DNA from: Periplaneta americana
Taxonomy: Eukaryota > Arthropoda > Insecta > Blattodea > Blattidae
NCBI RefSeq assembly: GCF_040183065.1
Contig: NC_091125.1
Coordinates: 122,455,121-122,519,120 of the forward strand
Length of the DNA stretch: 64,000 nucleotides
Direction of reading: 5' to 3'
The notes below the pieces were generated by a model. The model did no database searches, was not told the origin of the DNA, and worked only from the letters and a program-made list of their open reading frames with translations. Positions 11,957 through 24,114 of the stretch are shown piece by piece; position 1 is the stretch's first letter; each line of letters starts with the position of its first letter. The translations under genes were made by a program, and so were the position numbers.

Positions 11957-13790
11957 GCCTAGTAGTTTATTTAACATTTTCAACTGCAGAATTTATTAAT
12001 CGTAAAAATTAAACGTGGAAGGGACAAAAAAGGCAGAAAAAAATTTCCTGGAGTCCTCTAACATGGACAAAGTTCTTATACACGTCGCATACAAGTAGAT
12101 AAAAATAGGGGCATGACGTCACCCTTCATAAAACCTAATTTGTTATAATAGTTCTGGTTCTATAATATGATAAAATAAGATATTAGTGAAAGGAAACTCC
12201 ATGCCAGTTATGCTATTTCTTTGGAAATCGCAAAATCATTTAAGTACAATACTGGAGGAGAGTTCATTAAAACATGTTTGAATGAAGTTTCTAACATTAT
12301 TTGTTCCGAATAATCTTAGTATGTTTTAATAGTATAAAATCCACACGGACAGCACAAAATAGGATATAATGGACATTGAAACATTAGCTGAACAAGAAAT
12401 AAAATAAAAAAATGTATCAATTTGTGGTTTACGCTCTCGCTTTAGGTGAAACACAGACATTGATACAGTAGAATTGGTAATTTTCATCTGCGGAGTTATG
12501 AAGGATCTCTCCATATAAGAATATTTGCTCGATGTCATTCCACTTAAAGGAAATATAACAGGAGAAGAGTTATTCCAAGAATGAAGAAAATGTATAGAAG
12601 AAAAGAATCTAAAAAGCAACTTGTATCTGTAGTGACAGGCGGTGCTCGAAATATGATTAACTACTTCGTGAACTAACATGTTATTTAAAAGAGCTGGAAA
12701 TAAGTGAGGATATAAAATGTTTCCATCGTATAACACACCAAACTGATTTAGATTTATTTAAAATGCTCTTCATACAAAAATATTTATAGGCCAATCTTAG
12801 GTCGTTTCCCGTTACCCTACATAACTGTTATGTTTGGCTCTACTGTTCTCCAACCAGGAGATCAACCGTGAAAGGAATGTGCTTACTATTCCGTCATCTA
12901 TTGGAGCGAAGTAGATAGATAATATTACCGTTATAACGTCAGTTTAAAAATCATGCGCTCTGCTGCATATGTTATTTCCTGTATGGAGGGATTAAAAGAC
13001 CAGGAGATTAACAGTGATCTAATTTTGTAACTAGGGTAGTATAAAAATGTGTGTACCAGTGTTATTGTTTGTGCTGTGAGAGATAGCCAATAGAGATACG
13101 AGTACCCACGTGCGTGACCTTATGACATCTTATGACATCAACATTCATTCACAGCATTACCCCGCTGCGTTTCATTCCGCAGAGACTTTCTCGTGGTTGG
13201 AGAACAGTACATTCAGTAGTCCTATATTTCCGAACAATTGTTTTCTGAACGAAAATAAAGACTGTGACTAACAGATAAAAATTTACGAGTTGCATTAAGA
13301 GTGGCAAATTGTGACGTATTTTCCTAGGTTGTTGTGGCACAGTAAAAATTAAGACAAAATTGAATATATAATTTGTCCATATATCAATTATTAAAGTGTA
13401 GTCTACGTCGGGTGCTTGTGTTGAGAGTCAGCCACTGGGATTCGAACGGAGTGCTCTATACTCCTCGATTGATATTAAGTCATATGTATTGCGGTTTTGC
13501 AACCAGTGTTGTCATCTTAAGTAGAAATTTGCCGATGGCTGATGTAGACTCTTTGTATCCACCATTTTGTTTTTGTCAGCCATAATTGGGTGTGAGCAAA
13601 TGCGGTATTATAAAAGGAAGTTACATTCTCTATGATAACTTCTAACCAATTAAAACATTTTGTTGATAAGGAAGTCAAACCCACTAAGGTGTGAAAGGAA
13701 ATTTTTCAAGAATGATCTTAACTATTTGAAACGTTTTTCATAACTAACCCAATACCAAACTTTTAAATATTGATTCATTTTTAGTTTTAT
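11580..13790. other. Unannotated stretch with (TAG)n
   Basis: No supported gene. A (TAG)n microsatellite lies at 11911-11956. A 136-codon minus-strand frame at 12326-12736 has no recognisable domain and biased composition, so I do not call it a gene. The rest is AT-rich with no obvious repeats. Confidence 0.5.
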
Positions 13791-14487
13791 TCAATGCAAA
13801 AATAAAGACAAACATATCTTAAAAACAATGTATTTCGTCTATTTTCATTCCATTATGTCCTACGGAATAATATTTTGGGGAAATTCTGCAGATAGTAAAA
13901 ATATATTCTTATTAGAAAAAAGAGCCATTAGAATAATAGTTGAAGCAAAGGCTAGAGAATCATGTAGATTATGTTTTAAAAAATTAAAGATTATGACCTT
14001 AACAAATCAGTACATATACTCTTTAATAAATTTTCTCTTATGTAATAAAGAACATTTTCCAACTAATTCAGCCATACATAGTATAAATACCCACAGAAAA
14101 ATTATTTTCTTACGTCATCATCAAATTTATCATGCTATCAAAGGGGAGTACCTTACATGGCGATAAAAATGTTCCTGAAGACATTAAGAATCATAGCCAA
14201 AACCCTGCATTATTTAAGGTAAAACTAAAAAGTGACTTAATATCTCACACTTTCTATTCTGTACATGAATTCTTGACATTTCGCAGTACTGTGTAAATAT
14301 TTTAATACAATTAAATGGTAAACATATTGCTTTGTATAAAATATTATTTTCGTTAAGGTATTAATTCTGTACATATGTCATATTTGCATTTTATATGTTA
14401 AACGTAAGAATTGGACATGTTCTTTATTCTATGCTAAAAAGCAAATATAAGAATATTATGGAACGAATAAATCTGTCTGTCTGTCTT

Positions 14488-14523
<36 letters not shown>

Positions 14524-14526
14524 ATA
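13790..14526 (+). pseudogene. 5'-truncated LINE: ORF2 C-terminus and 3' UTR
   Basis: Frame 13828-14166 reads YFHSIMSYGIIFWGNS, then a run matching the C-terminal part of the ORF2 at 4783-7716 (YFHSVMKYGLIFWGNS, with similar KRAIRI and SCR-F blocks). The frame is broken after about 112 codons. A 3' UTR follows and ends in a (TCTG)n tail at about 14470-14526. The related C-terminus with a different tail repeat indicates a different LINE family in the same broad group. Confidence 0.8.
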
Positions 14527-14639
14527 ATAATTCATAATAAATTATTAACCGTCGATATACTATAAAATGAAGATTTTTTGTGTTAATCAATTCACTATTA
14601 CTCACAAGTGGACATTAAACTTTCATTGATGTTACGCAG

Positions 14640-15307
14640 GCTTATAATTTTATGTCTGAAAAAATCACGTTAACTTCTTCAGAGTGGTTTTTCTTACTTA
14701 AGTTGAATGTAAACTATGCTAACCTGAATGGAGTAGTTCCAGGTAATAATGGAGGAAGAAATGGCACTTCCCTTTGCAGAAGGTGTGCGAAAGAGATTGA
14801 AACTCCAAGTCATGTGCTTGGTTCTTGTCCATTTAATTCTTTCATAATTAACGAAAAGCACCACAAGATTAAACATGCACTCACCAACCAACTTGTTGCA
14901 ACAAAGAGGACTCGAATGTTATGAATAAGTTCATGCAGTTGATACCAATGGCATGCACACTTTTGTGAACATTGTGGCATTTCATAAAAAAAAAGCGAAA
15001 ACAGCTTACATAATTGATCCGACTATCGGATATGAGAAGAATGAACAGGATCAAGTACAAGATGTGGACCAAGAAAATAAAAATATTTATGAGCCTTTCT
15101 ATTTCTTTCTTTCAGGAGAAGTATAGAGACAAGTTGCTTAATTTTAAATACATTGTACAAGGTTTACTTTTTGGTGCGATGGAGACTATCTATCACATTA
15201 CAGTAAATTTATTTAATAACTTTGGCCTCAACAAACAACACCAAATTTTATTTGCTGAGAACATTATTGCTGACTCTATTGGAATTTTAAATCAACACAT
15301 AATATAA
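14640..15307 (+). pseudogene. R2-group LINE C-terminal remnant (restriction-like endonuclease)
   Basis: Two frames hold the distinctive tail of an R2/R4-type retrotransposon. The first (14652-14924) has a CCHC knuckle, CRRCAKEIETPSHVLGSC, in the spacing C-x2-C-x8-H-x4-C, followed by HHKIKHAL. The next, after a nonsense codon near 14923, runs through the endonuclease segment with AYIIDPTIGYE. It then shifts to a frame (15060-15307) with YRDKLLNFKYIVQGLLFGA and FAENIIADSIGILNQHI. The RT is missing and stops separate the parts, so it is dead. Family assignment is from the knuckle plus the DPTI segment. Confidence 0.75.
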
Positions 15308-15670
15308 AAATATTTAAATTAAAAAAAACAGCATGTTATAATGTATACCTAATCACGGGCCTCCCAACTTAATTTTCTTTCCGGAAGAATTTATGCTAGA
15401 CGTGTTATTATTAGAGACCGGATTTTTATATAGGCGTACTAGAAGTTAAAATTGACACCGATTGCACCTAAGTGGATGTAACATAAGGTGAAACCGTTTT
15501 CAGGCCTTGGTCACAACATTCTGGAATCTAACAGAAGAAAGCTGAGTAAGAAAGACAGGAAAATGCATTTAGTGAAGCGCGCTTGCTAATTTGTAAATAA
15601 TGGTTCAGACCGATCTATTGAACTTGAGTTTGAAAAGGGAGCACCACCCATTAAAACCACCCCTTAAGTG
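15308..15670. other. Unannotated spacer
   Basis: No feature recognised. It separates the R2-like remnant from a palindromic MITE. Confidence 0.4.
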
Positions 15671-15672
15671 TA

Positions 15673-15869
15673 GGGGAGAGTCGGGTAGTATCGGACATCG
15701 GGTAATATCGGACAGTGAGTTTCTTTCATCTACCACACGATGATAGTACCTGATTGACATGGTTACGTTTCTGTGGTGTCGCATAGAGAAACGTAACCAT
15801 GTCATTCAGGTACTATCATATGGTGGTAGATGAAAGAAACGCACTGTCCGATACTACCCGACTCTCCCC
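15673..15869. mobile_element. Palindromic TA-target MITE, copy 1
   Basis: Near-perfect foldback with ends GGGGAGAGTCGGGTAGTATC and complement, each abutted by TA (15671-15672, 15870-15871). The arms meet at a short loop near 15775-15785. The left arm has an extra 18-bp module (TCGGGTAATATCGGACAG) that the right arm lacks. A second copy is at 45706-45919. TA duplication suggests Tc1/mariner-type mobilisation (inference). Confidence 0.85.
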
Positions 15870-16390
15870 TACGTCACGCAGCTGTGGCCAATTATAGTGA
15901 ATGGCGTGAACTTTTCAATACAAAGTTCGGACCACCTAACACAATTGGCTGCTACTTTCAAACACAGCAGCATTATTTATATTATACTGTTTTCTCGTTT
16001 ATAACTATGGCTAGTTGAAATATTAACTTCTAGCACGTAAAAATCCGGTCTCTAGTCACCGCTCTTTAAAACCATCGCTCTCGGCTGGGTCTAAACCCGT
16101 AAATCTCGGATACAGCTGTTAGCGTGACAACCGCAGACCACCAACGATAGTGTGTGTTAGAAAGTCGATATTTCCAAATCCAACTAAAATGTATATATCG
16201 AAGGGCCAATTGGAAAGGGAAACAACTCAAAATTCTTTTAGAAACCTGCATTTTAAAGCTTCATGTTGCTGTGAAAAATCAAAGGTTCATTGAAATGAAT
16301 TCAAATTCTCTTAATAGTGTTTCATATATAGCCTACTATAAGTTTCAAATTAGAGTGTGTTATATTACCATTAAGTACGAGAAAAATTCG

Positions 16391-16467
16391 TACCGGCAGC
16401 GGGAATCGAACCCAGGACCTCTCAGCTGTGCGCGCTGAGTGCTCTTAACCAACTGAGCCATGCCGGA
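16391..16467 (-). repeat. tRNA-like module, minus copy
   Basis: Read on the minus strand it gives CCGGCATGGCTCAGTTGG, an A box, then CTCAG/CTGAG anticodon-stem halves, and B box GGGTTCGATTCCC before CTGCCGG. The acceptor ends pair at six of seven positions. The anticodon loop would have nine bases, so this is more likely a SINE or foldback head than a working tRNA gene. Confidence 0.7.
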
Positions 16468-16546
16468 ACACGATCCACGATGCCGGCCGAACTCCTCTCG
16501 TAGTATTATGTTACGGCCTTACTACCTGCATTTAAGACGATACACG

Positions 16547-16594
<48 letters not shown>

Positions 16595-16803
16595 GAGCGC
16601 ATATTAAATGACTTTATGGCCATATTCAACAAAGTTTCTGAAAACTGTTAACATTATATATGTATCGAATATGAATGAGGTCTCGCCCACCTCATTGCAT
16701 ATTACATGACTAGTGTGAACTAGTCAGTTTGTTTTATTACCATTATTACATATATAATGTTAACAGTTTTCAGAAACTGTCGTTGAATATGTCCATAAAG
16801 TGT

Positions 16804-16880
16804 CCCGGCATGGCTCAGTTGGTTAAGAGCACTCAGCGCGCACAGCTGAGGGATCTTGGGTTCGATTCCCGGTGCCGGTA
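16804..16880 (+). repeat. tRNA-like module, plus copy
   Basis: Inverted near-identical partner of 16391-16467, with the same A box (TGGCTCAGTTGG) and B box (GGTTCGATTCC). It differs by a few substitutions (GGGATCTTGGG for GAGGTCCTGGG). Same reservation about function. Confidence 0.7.
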
Positions 16881-17095
16881 CGAATTTTTCTCGTACTCAA
16901 TGGTAATAAAACAAACTGACTAGTTCACACTAGTCATGTAATATGCAATGAGGTGGGCGAGACCTCATTCATATTCGATACATAGAGTGTTTTAATTGAA
17001 TTTTTTCACAGTAATATGACGCTTTAAAATGCAGGCTTCTCAAAACTTTAAATTTTGAGTCGTTTTTCTTCTTTACTGGCCCTTCGATGTACACA

Positions 17096-17560
17096 TACAA
17101 GAAGTGTATTTGAGAGATATACGCAGTTGGTGTTTGAACTTATGAGCTCTGGGAAGTTTGTCTTAGAACTTTTGAAGCGGACCTTGAATAATCGGATTCA
17201 CCTGAAACGTGTCTTCGCACGAAAGTGCGTACATAAGAAGTCAGATAAGGCTTCATTTTTAAACATAATAATTAATTAAAGGTTGTTGCACTCGTTATCA
17301 ATTGACAGACTATTATCGCACGTTAGAGTGATCTGAAGTAGACTGGGTTCATGGACAAATTCCTAACTTCTGCAATGAAAGTAATCTATGAAACACAAAA
17401 GCCCACAAAATCAACGTGATGTTTCGTAAAATCTTTTAAATATGCAGTATCATAGAAGATAACGACAATTAGTACAAAGAAATCGCATGCACTTCATTAT
17501 AAATTGTATAATTTTTATGTAGATCACACCGTGTTTTAAAATTATGGAAACACTTTCATG
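17096..17560. other. Unannotated spacer
   Basis: Nothing recognisable. A (TTA)n microsatellite follows at 17561-17628. Confidence 0.4.
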
Positions 17561-17565
17561 TGATG

Positions 17566-17629
<64 letters not shown>

Positions 17630-17657
17630 CTATTGTCATGGGAGACATAGTTGAAAA

Positions 17658-18075
17658 ATGACAACTGCACAACAAAATTTCTGTTTCGCACAACAAAATT
17701 CCTGTTTCGTTCTGCAGCTAGAGAGAAGAAATTCAGTAACAATTGTACAGAGTTGTTTCGTGGACATTATTAATCATCTACTACTTTATTGGATGGACGT
17801 GCTACCACAGTCGATCTGGCCTATCGCTCTTGGCCTCCCAGATCACCAGACATAACACCATGTGACTTCATTCTTTGGGGTATGTGAAGGATGCAATTTA
17901 TGTGTCATCTCTACCCCAATACCTTGAAGACGTAAAACATCATATCATTGCTGCGACTGCATCCATAAACAGAGGTAAAATGTAGAGAGGGTGGAAGGAA
18001 TTTGATTGTAGCGTTGATGTATGCCGTATGAGAAAGGATTCTCACATTGAATGTTTGTAACGTGCTAATAAAAAA
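17658..18075 (+). pseudogene. Tc1/mariner-superfamily transposase remnant, internally deleted
   Basis: The start reads MTTAQQNFCF and continues VLQLERRNSVTIVQSCF, like the DUF4817-type helix-turn-helix at the N-terminus of a family of insect DDE transposases. Only about 50 codons on, another frame picks up the C-terminus: SWPPRSPDITPCDFILWG, then QYLEDVKHHIIAA and CRMRKDSHIE. The whole catalytic core between is missing, so this is a deletion derivative. The N-terminus also carries a short internal duplication (AQQN-FCF repeated). Confidence 0.75.
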
Positions 18076-18092
18076 CTGGGAGAGTCTCTTAA

Positions 18093-18397
18093 CCCCTTCA
18101 GACCTGAACTTATATTAAAAACAATTGAAAAAAACTGGTCACATAATCATTCTGAGCATCCAACATTCCCAAATCAAGTCTTCACAAAAAAAAAAAAAAT
18201 TTTGGGGACAATTTTGACCCCTGGGGTCCCAAAATTTTAAATTTTATTTTTAATTCAGGTATAGAAATGTTTCAAAAATAATATTCTCCATTTCTATCAC
18301 ATTGAATTTTTCAAAATATTTAAAAGTATCGAAGACATTCCAAAAAATAAAAAAAAGAAACAATGTACACTATAATGTACATCAGGCCTGAAGGGGG
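18093..18397. mobile_element. TTAA-target MITE (piggyBac-like)
   Basis: Terminal repeats CCCCTTCAGACCTGAA and the complement of CAGGCCTGAAGGGGG bound 305 bp. TTAA is present on both sides (18089-18092, 18398-18401). A TTAA duplication plus a CCC start is the piggyBac pattern. The interior is AT-rich and non-coding. Confidence 0.8.
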
Positions 18398-18401
18398 TTA
18401 A

Positions 18402-19192
18402 ACAACAGTCTTTATTGTTAGTGAAAATCGTTCGTAATAATCACATTATTGTACTCTCATGCTCAGAAATTGCCGTAAAATGTAAACAGATCACTTGCGC
18501 TCCAAGCCTGCTGTTTGACACAAAACATACTCGCTTTTATATTGATAAGTAAGCGAGGTAGAACCAATGGCGAGCAGTAGAAGAAAGCTAATCTTTGCGT
18601 ATTATAAAATAACTCTTTAAAGACTAAGGGTACCAATTCACTGCAGTGCCGTAAAATATTACCTGCAAACTAAAACGTCATGACTACTATTATGACGGCA
18701 TAACTTGTGGAATAATGAAACGATTTGCTGTGCAATAATATTTAATACATCATTGTTGTCATAGCAATCCTTTCTTCACAGATCATGATATCAAACTACC
18801 CATCATTACAAATTTGAAGTTATTTCTTTATTAATTACGTTATAATGTCGTACAAAAAATAACATATAGTAGTTATTTATGACACTTCGTAAAAGTTCTC
18901 TTTTCGGCACGAGTGCAACACACGAGGGCCAAAAAAGATAACTTTATGAACGTGTATCATACAATGTTTTTTCTACGATAGCACACATTAAGATTAAATA
19001 AATGTTTCAAGTTGGAGAGGTTATAAGATCAGAATGTCATGGCCGTCTAAGCCAATAATAATTAAGAAATAAGTATCGATGGAATGACAGCCTGTTTTAT
19101 TCATTATTACGATTTCATGGCCTTCTAAACCGGCTATAATCAACAAAGCAGTTACAGAAATGTGTATTCTTGTTGCAATGATTACAACTTCA
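18402..19192. other. Unannotated, with a long imperfect palindrome
   Basis: No gene. At about 18845-18985 an imperfect palindrome runs through AAAGTTCTCTTTTCGGCACG and a degenerate complement, centred on TGCAACACACG. It resembles in style, but not in sequence, the subterminal palindromes at 23960 and 45110. Confidence 0.5.
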
Positions 19193-19205
19193 GAATAATA
19201 TGCAC

Positions 19206-20091
19206 GTACTTACTTACTTAGTTACTTACTTACTTAATGGCTTTTAAGGAACCCGGAGGTTCATTGCCGCTCTCACATAAGCCCGCCATCGGTCCCTATC
19301 CTGAGCAAGATTAATCCATTCTCTATCATCATATCCCACCTCCCTCAAATCCATTTTAATATTATCGTCCCATCTACGTCTCAGCCTCCCTAAAAGTCTT
19401 TTTCCCTCCGGTCTCCCAACTAACACTCTATATGCATTTCTGGATTCGCCCATACATGCTACATCCCCTGCCCATCTCAAACGTCTGGATTTAATGCTCC
19501 TAATTATGTCAGGTGAAAATACAATGCGTGCAGTTCTGTGTTGTGTAACTTTCTCCATTCTCCTGTAACTTCATCCCTCTTAGCTCCAAATATTTTCCTA
19601 AGCACCTTATTCTCAAACACCCTTAACCTATGTTCCTCTCTCAAAGTGAGAATCCAAGTTTCACAACCATAAAGAACAACCGGTAATATAACTGTTTTAT
19701 AAATTGTAACTTTCAGATTTTTTGACAGCAGACTGGATGATAAAATTTCTCAACCGAATAGTAACAGGCATTTCTCATATTTATTCTGTGTTTAATTTCC
19801 TCCCGAGTATCATTTATATTTGTTACTGTTGCTCCAAGATATTTGAACTTCTCCACCTCTTCAAAAGACAAATTTTCAGTTTTTATATTTCCATTTCGTA
19901 CAATATTCTCGACACGAGACATAATCATATACTTTGTCTTTTCGGGATTTACTTCCAAACCTATCTCTTTACTTGCTTCCAGTAAAATTCCCGTGTTTTC
20001 CCTAATCGTTTGTGGATTTTCTCCTAACATATTCACGTCATCCGCATAGACAAGCAGCTGATGTAACCCGTTCAATTCCAAACCCTCTCTG
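19206..20091 (-). pseudogene. RTE-like LINE copy, 5'-truncated, frameshifted
   Basis: Minus-strand 3' part of an RTE-type element. The frame 19713-20081 carries [18 protein letters not shown] of the RT. The frame 19244-19558 carries [20 protein letters not shown] and the GRLRRRWDDNIKMDL tail. A frameshifted segment lies between. The 3' end is GGAACCCGG-type sequence plus an ACTT-type tail. A 13-bp duplication GAATAATATGCAC flanks it exactly (19193-19205 and 20092-20104), so both ends are original. Confidence 0.9.
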
Positions 20092-20104
20092 GAATAATAT
20101 GCAC

Positions 20105-20446
20105 TAAAATGTAAATAATATAAATGCTAAATTTGTTACGTAATTGCGTTACGTGTAATATTTACGTCATGAAAAATCGAGGTAATTAATTAATTTCTTA
20201 CTGAATGAAGTTTGTACAATGAATATTCCGGTTTCTTTGGCAGTGTGTAAAATGAATAGCAGTGCTTAATGTGATTAAGTACTTTTTTACGCAATAGTGT
20301 TTTAAAGGCTCACTTTACTCGGTGATAACAATGGGTAAATTGTAGCTTTACGCACTATCGTAGAAGAAACACGTTTATAATGTTATGCAGTTATTTCACA
20401 CGTCAAAATTAGGAAACTAGCTACAAAGCAGTGAAAAATATGAAAT
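20105..20446. other. Unannotated spacer
   Basis: No feature recognised. Confidence 0.4.
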
Positions 20447-20680
20447 GAAGGGTTCAGAACCATAGTGGGCTAAGCGTCATTTACTAAAACCGTAGAAAAC
20501 AAGGGTTAAAATGAAGTTATTACCATAATTCAATGGAAACATAATATAAAGTACTCGTATACACATTAAAACTGAATGATATGTCAATCTTCACTAAACT
20601 ATGGCATTCACTTAACTTTAACCCTTGCTTTCTCCGTTTTTAATAAATGGCGCTTGGCCCTCTATGGCTCTGAACCCTTC
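20447..20680. mobile_element. MITE with GAAGGGTTCAGARCCATAG ends
   Basis: Terminal inverted repeats of about 60 bp. The left end is GAAGGGTTCAGAACCATAG, and the right end is its complement with G for A. Inner parts are also inverted: CAAGGGTTAAA against TTTAACCCTTG. No coding content. I could not settle the target duplication. Confidence 0.7.
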
Positions 20681-23489
20681 AAACACCAGTCATTTTGTAT
20701 ACTTTAAATATCTGAAAAGAATACATAATCTTTATATAATTCTAGATACCACACCATACAAAGTAACAGTACTTTATGAATAAAACGTTTGTATCTGGCA
20801 GGTTATTTTACTCCTAGTATAAACATCGTTTAGTGCAGATTTTCAAGAATTGCATTTTCTAATTCTATCACACTTTTCGATAAAACTAGTGGCTTGTGCA
20901 GCAAATGCTGCTGCAAACTTAAGTTCGTTAGACGTTCAAATATAAATTTTTCAGATTTATTTTCAATGAAGAATACTTGCCTTTTTGATAGTTATTTGCT
21001 TCCACAATAATGAAACATACTCCCTCTGAATGGATTTTTTAGGCCAAATACTTTTTCTTGAACCTATCCAACTTCAGTTTTTGAGTTTCGACGCGAAAAC
21101 GCAAGTATCAATGTCAGGACGATAGCAGTAGCTATTTCAGGTCATTGTGGATTGTAGGCAAAAGTTAAAAAAATGTCAGGTTTGCTAAGCTTTCGAACAA
21201 TAGCATTTTCGTATAGCTGCTGCACGTAGAACTTGAAATGTAGAGCATAAAATCATTTTATCCTACTAAGAGATCTTGCTGAAATGATCTGGAGACTACA
21301 AAATTTTCTAGGCCTCTTATTTTATCAGTAAGTAATACCTTTTGATCTTTCCTTAGGAACTGTAATTTTTGCGCTCTCTCGAACCAATACTGAAGACAAT
21401 GACACATATCAATATCTACACTACACCGCCATTAAGTATATGAAAAAGACCCAACCCCACTGGGCTAATAAGTATAAAAATATTTGGTTTTTAATAACAA
21501 TATTATTATCTTACTTAAGTTTTGTAGTTATATATAGCAGCCACTCAGTAAATTATAGAAATGAAGATCTAAATTAAGATATTCTCTACATTTACTTACA
21601 TAATCTCAAAACGTTTCACTTTCATGTCATCAATATAGCCTCAATATTATGTACAATTAATGAAAAATAGATGCATCATGATATTAAATATAATGATATT
21701 TAATGTCTAGTGGTAATAATGTCATCAAACCACCTCAAGTTTCGTAGATTTGAATATCCAATACACAGCTGTACTCAGAAAATTATACACTGCAGAATCA
21801 GTTTTTAATAACAAATTGAATTGAGCTCTAAATATGTCGGCAATCCTGCAGGTCATGGCCTTCGTGTAATAGCTTATTGTTTATTGTAGTGTGTGTTTTG
21901 TTCTGAAATTCAATCAAGTCGGCCGTGATTCAATAAAATAGTTCTCAAAACTGACAACAGATGGATTTTGGAAAATTATGTAGGAAAATTGACATTTCAC
22001 TGAAAACTACTACTTTTCCGAAAAACTTTGGATGCCAGGCATGAAAATGAGGGGTCACTCATTAAAATCCGTTCAGCCGTTTTCCCGTAATTTCCATTAC
22101 CAGTTCAAATTATATATATAGATTTTATCAATCGTGTAACCCAAACAGCTGATTGTAGAACATGCTCATGTCTGGTCAAAGTACGTTTGATAAGAATACT
22201 TAAAAGGAAACAATAAAAGTTAAGATAGGAATTGATATTATTGCTGATATATTGGCAATTAATTGATTATTGCCTCACTATAATTACATTTGCGTATGTT
22301 ATGTGGGAGTATAACGATATTAATGACTTCCTTTTATTCCAATCTATTTGTAACGAATGCAAAAATCTCGAGAGAAAATAGACGGTAATTTATTCAATAA
22401 TTCTCTATCGATAGAACACATTGCGAAACCTCCACCATCAATATATTCAATTACAGTTACTGTCCTTCCTCAGAGTTGCCAATATAAAGAATCTATTTGT
22501 TTTGAAAATGCATCAATCACTAACTTGCATCCTATGAAAATTAATGAAATTTAAAAAAAAAATCATTAGACTAATACACAACAAATTCTTTTCAAAATAC
22601 CATGCACATTATTAAGAAACAGGAAAAATATAATTAATTTTTTTAATCTCTTAATATACATGATAGTGTTTTGTTGTTTTCCTAAAATTTACGCCAATTG
22701 ATTAATGCCTTTAAAAAAAGATTCTATGTGAATAATTTAACTTATTCTTTATTGTAGTCTACACATAATGGGACTTTATAAGCACACTGTATTGTCAGTT
22801 TTTGTTTGTTTTTGCGACTTTTGGTTTTCTCTTTTATTCAAGTTAGGTTTGATTTTCTCAAGTTAATTTTAGTTTATTTAGTTTGATTTTTGTTTGCTTA
22901 CGTTGGCTCCACTTTTTATTTTAGCTCCGATTTGCTTTGGTAAGTATATAGTTATTTTGCTAAGTTCTGGTTTTAGTTAAACTTTCTAGTATCTCAGTTT
23001 TCATCCTAAGAAACCGAAATTTATGTAACCAATCCCCAAGTTAATCTGACCTAACCTTGCAAATTAAAACTTATCTGAGCAATGGAAAAATAACTTTGAC
23101 AAAACAAAACTAAACTAAAGAAATTAAAATTAATCTTTAGAAATTGAAATTAACACGAAAAAAAACTAACCGAAAGAAATTAGAACTAGCCTAAACTAGC
23201 TAAAAATAACCTAAAGTCTATTCGCATATAGCGGTACCTCTTGAGAAAAGTGGCATACATGATTTGTATCTCATGATAGTGTTTTATTCAGCGACGTTTT
23301 TAACTGCAGAAGCTAGCCTATTCATCGTCCAATTTCAATGTTGGGAGAACTGACCGACACACTTTTTCTGAAGTTCTTCATCAGAGCAATAAATCTACCA
23401 CACGGGACCAGCAGTTTTACTTTTCTAACAGAAAAACCATGCTAACGGTTTGATCGTCTATTTTAAGGTGTGAGAATCTGATCTTTTTA
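20681..23489. other. Unannotated AT-rich stretch
   Basis: No supported gene or clear element. Short open frames such as 22357-22554 match nothing I know. A segment near 22060-22125 (CCGTTCAGCCGTTTTCCCG followed by a short TA run) looks like a transposon end, but I cannot bound it. Confidence 0.45.
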
Positions 23490-24114
23490 TATTTTTATGC
23501 TCGACCATGCCGAAATGTAGTAATTATACACCTGGTAGCAGATCTTTAATGGACCTCATTAAAGTACACCTATTCATTAAAGTTCAGGTGTTCCACCAAT
23601 CAGAAAATACCATTGTAGCAATGTGAAAGCGCAAGTATCGATTATTCTCGGATATTCAATCGAAAGACAACTAGTTCTGTTACTATAATAATTAGCGTTA
23701 ATTGTAAATAATATTCAAATAAATTAAATTTATCATCTCGTTTTTCAATGTCTAATTCAATTTCAAGGTTATATCAAGATTAGTGTTTATTTTACTCTCT
23801 AGATTATATCAAGGTCAATGTCGACATTTGTTTCTCGGAAAAAATCAATACTCTCGCGTCTGCGCACATCTCACAATTTACGAGGTATTGCACAAGGTCA
23901 GTTCCGCTCCTCAGTCAGATAAGAATAACATGAATACTTATGAATAATTTCAAGTTAGAAATATGGTCGAGCATAAAAAGTCGTATGAAACTTGACTATA
24001 ATGATAATTAAGACGCTCGTATGAAAATTATGAAACTCGCTTGCGCTCATTTCATAAACATAATCGCGTCTTAATTACTACCATTATAGGCTCTTTGCAT
24101 AATGTACTATTATA
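23490..24114 (+). repeat. Interspersed repeat with subterminal palindrome, copy 1
   Basis: Opens with TATGCTCGACCATGCCGAAA and near 23962 carries the complementary ATGGTCGAGCATA. A long imperfect palindrome follows (about 23985-24100) with arms around ATAATGATAATTAAGACGC and centre CGCTTGCGCTC. The same sequence occurs inverted at 27105-27803. No coding content. Probably a non-autonomous element. Confidence 0.8.

Larger units (their letters stand above)
16187..17095. repeat. Rearranged long inverted repeat with two tRNA-like modules
   Basis: Outer arms (about 16187-16290 and 16985-17095) are inverted copies sharing TCGAAGGGCCA and CTGCATTTTAAAGC. Inside lie two opposed tRNA-like modules. A second arm pair is at 16618-16665 and 16748-16800 (GTTAACAGTTTTCAGAAACT). 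A third pair is at 16663-16745 and 16898-16985 (GACTAGTTCACACTAGTCAT). The order is not a simple palindrome and suggests successive inversion or template switching. A (TA)n run occupies 16548-16592. Confidence 0.8.

Noticed and set aside
12326..12736. 136-codon minus-strand frame
   Set aside because: No recognisable motif, no conserved context, and no neighbouring splice pattern or promoter that I could see.
22060..22125. Transposon end with CCGTTCAGCCGTTTTCCCG
   Set aside because: It looks like a known type of insect repeat end, but I could not find its partner end or a boundary, so it is only mentioned in the spacer entry.
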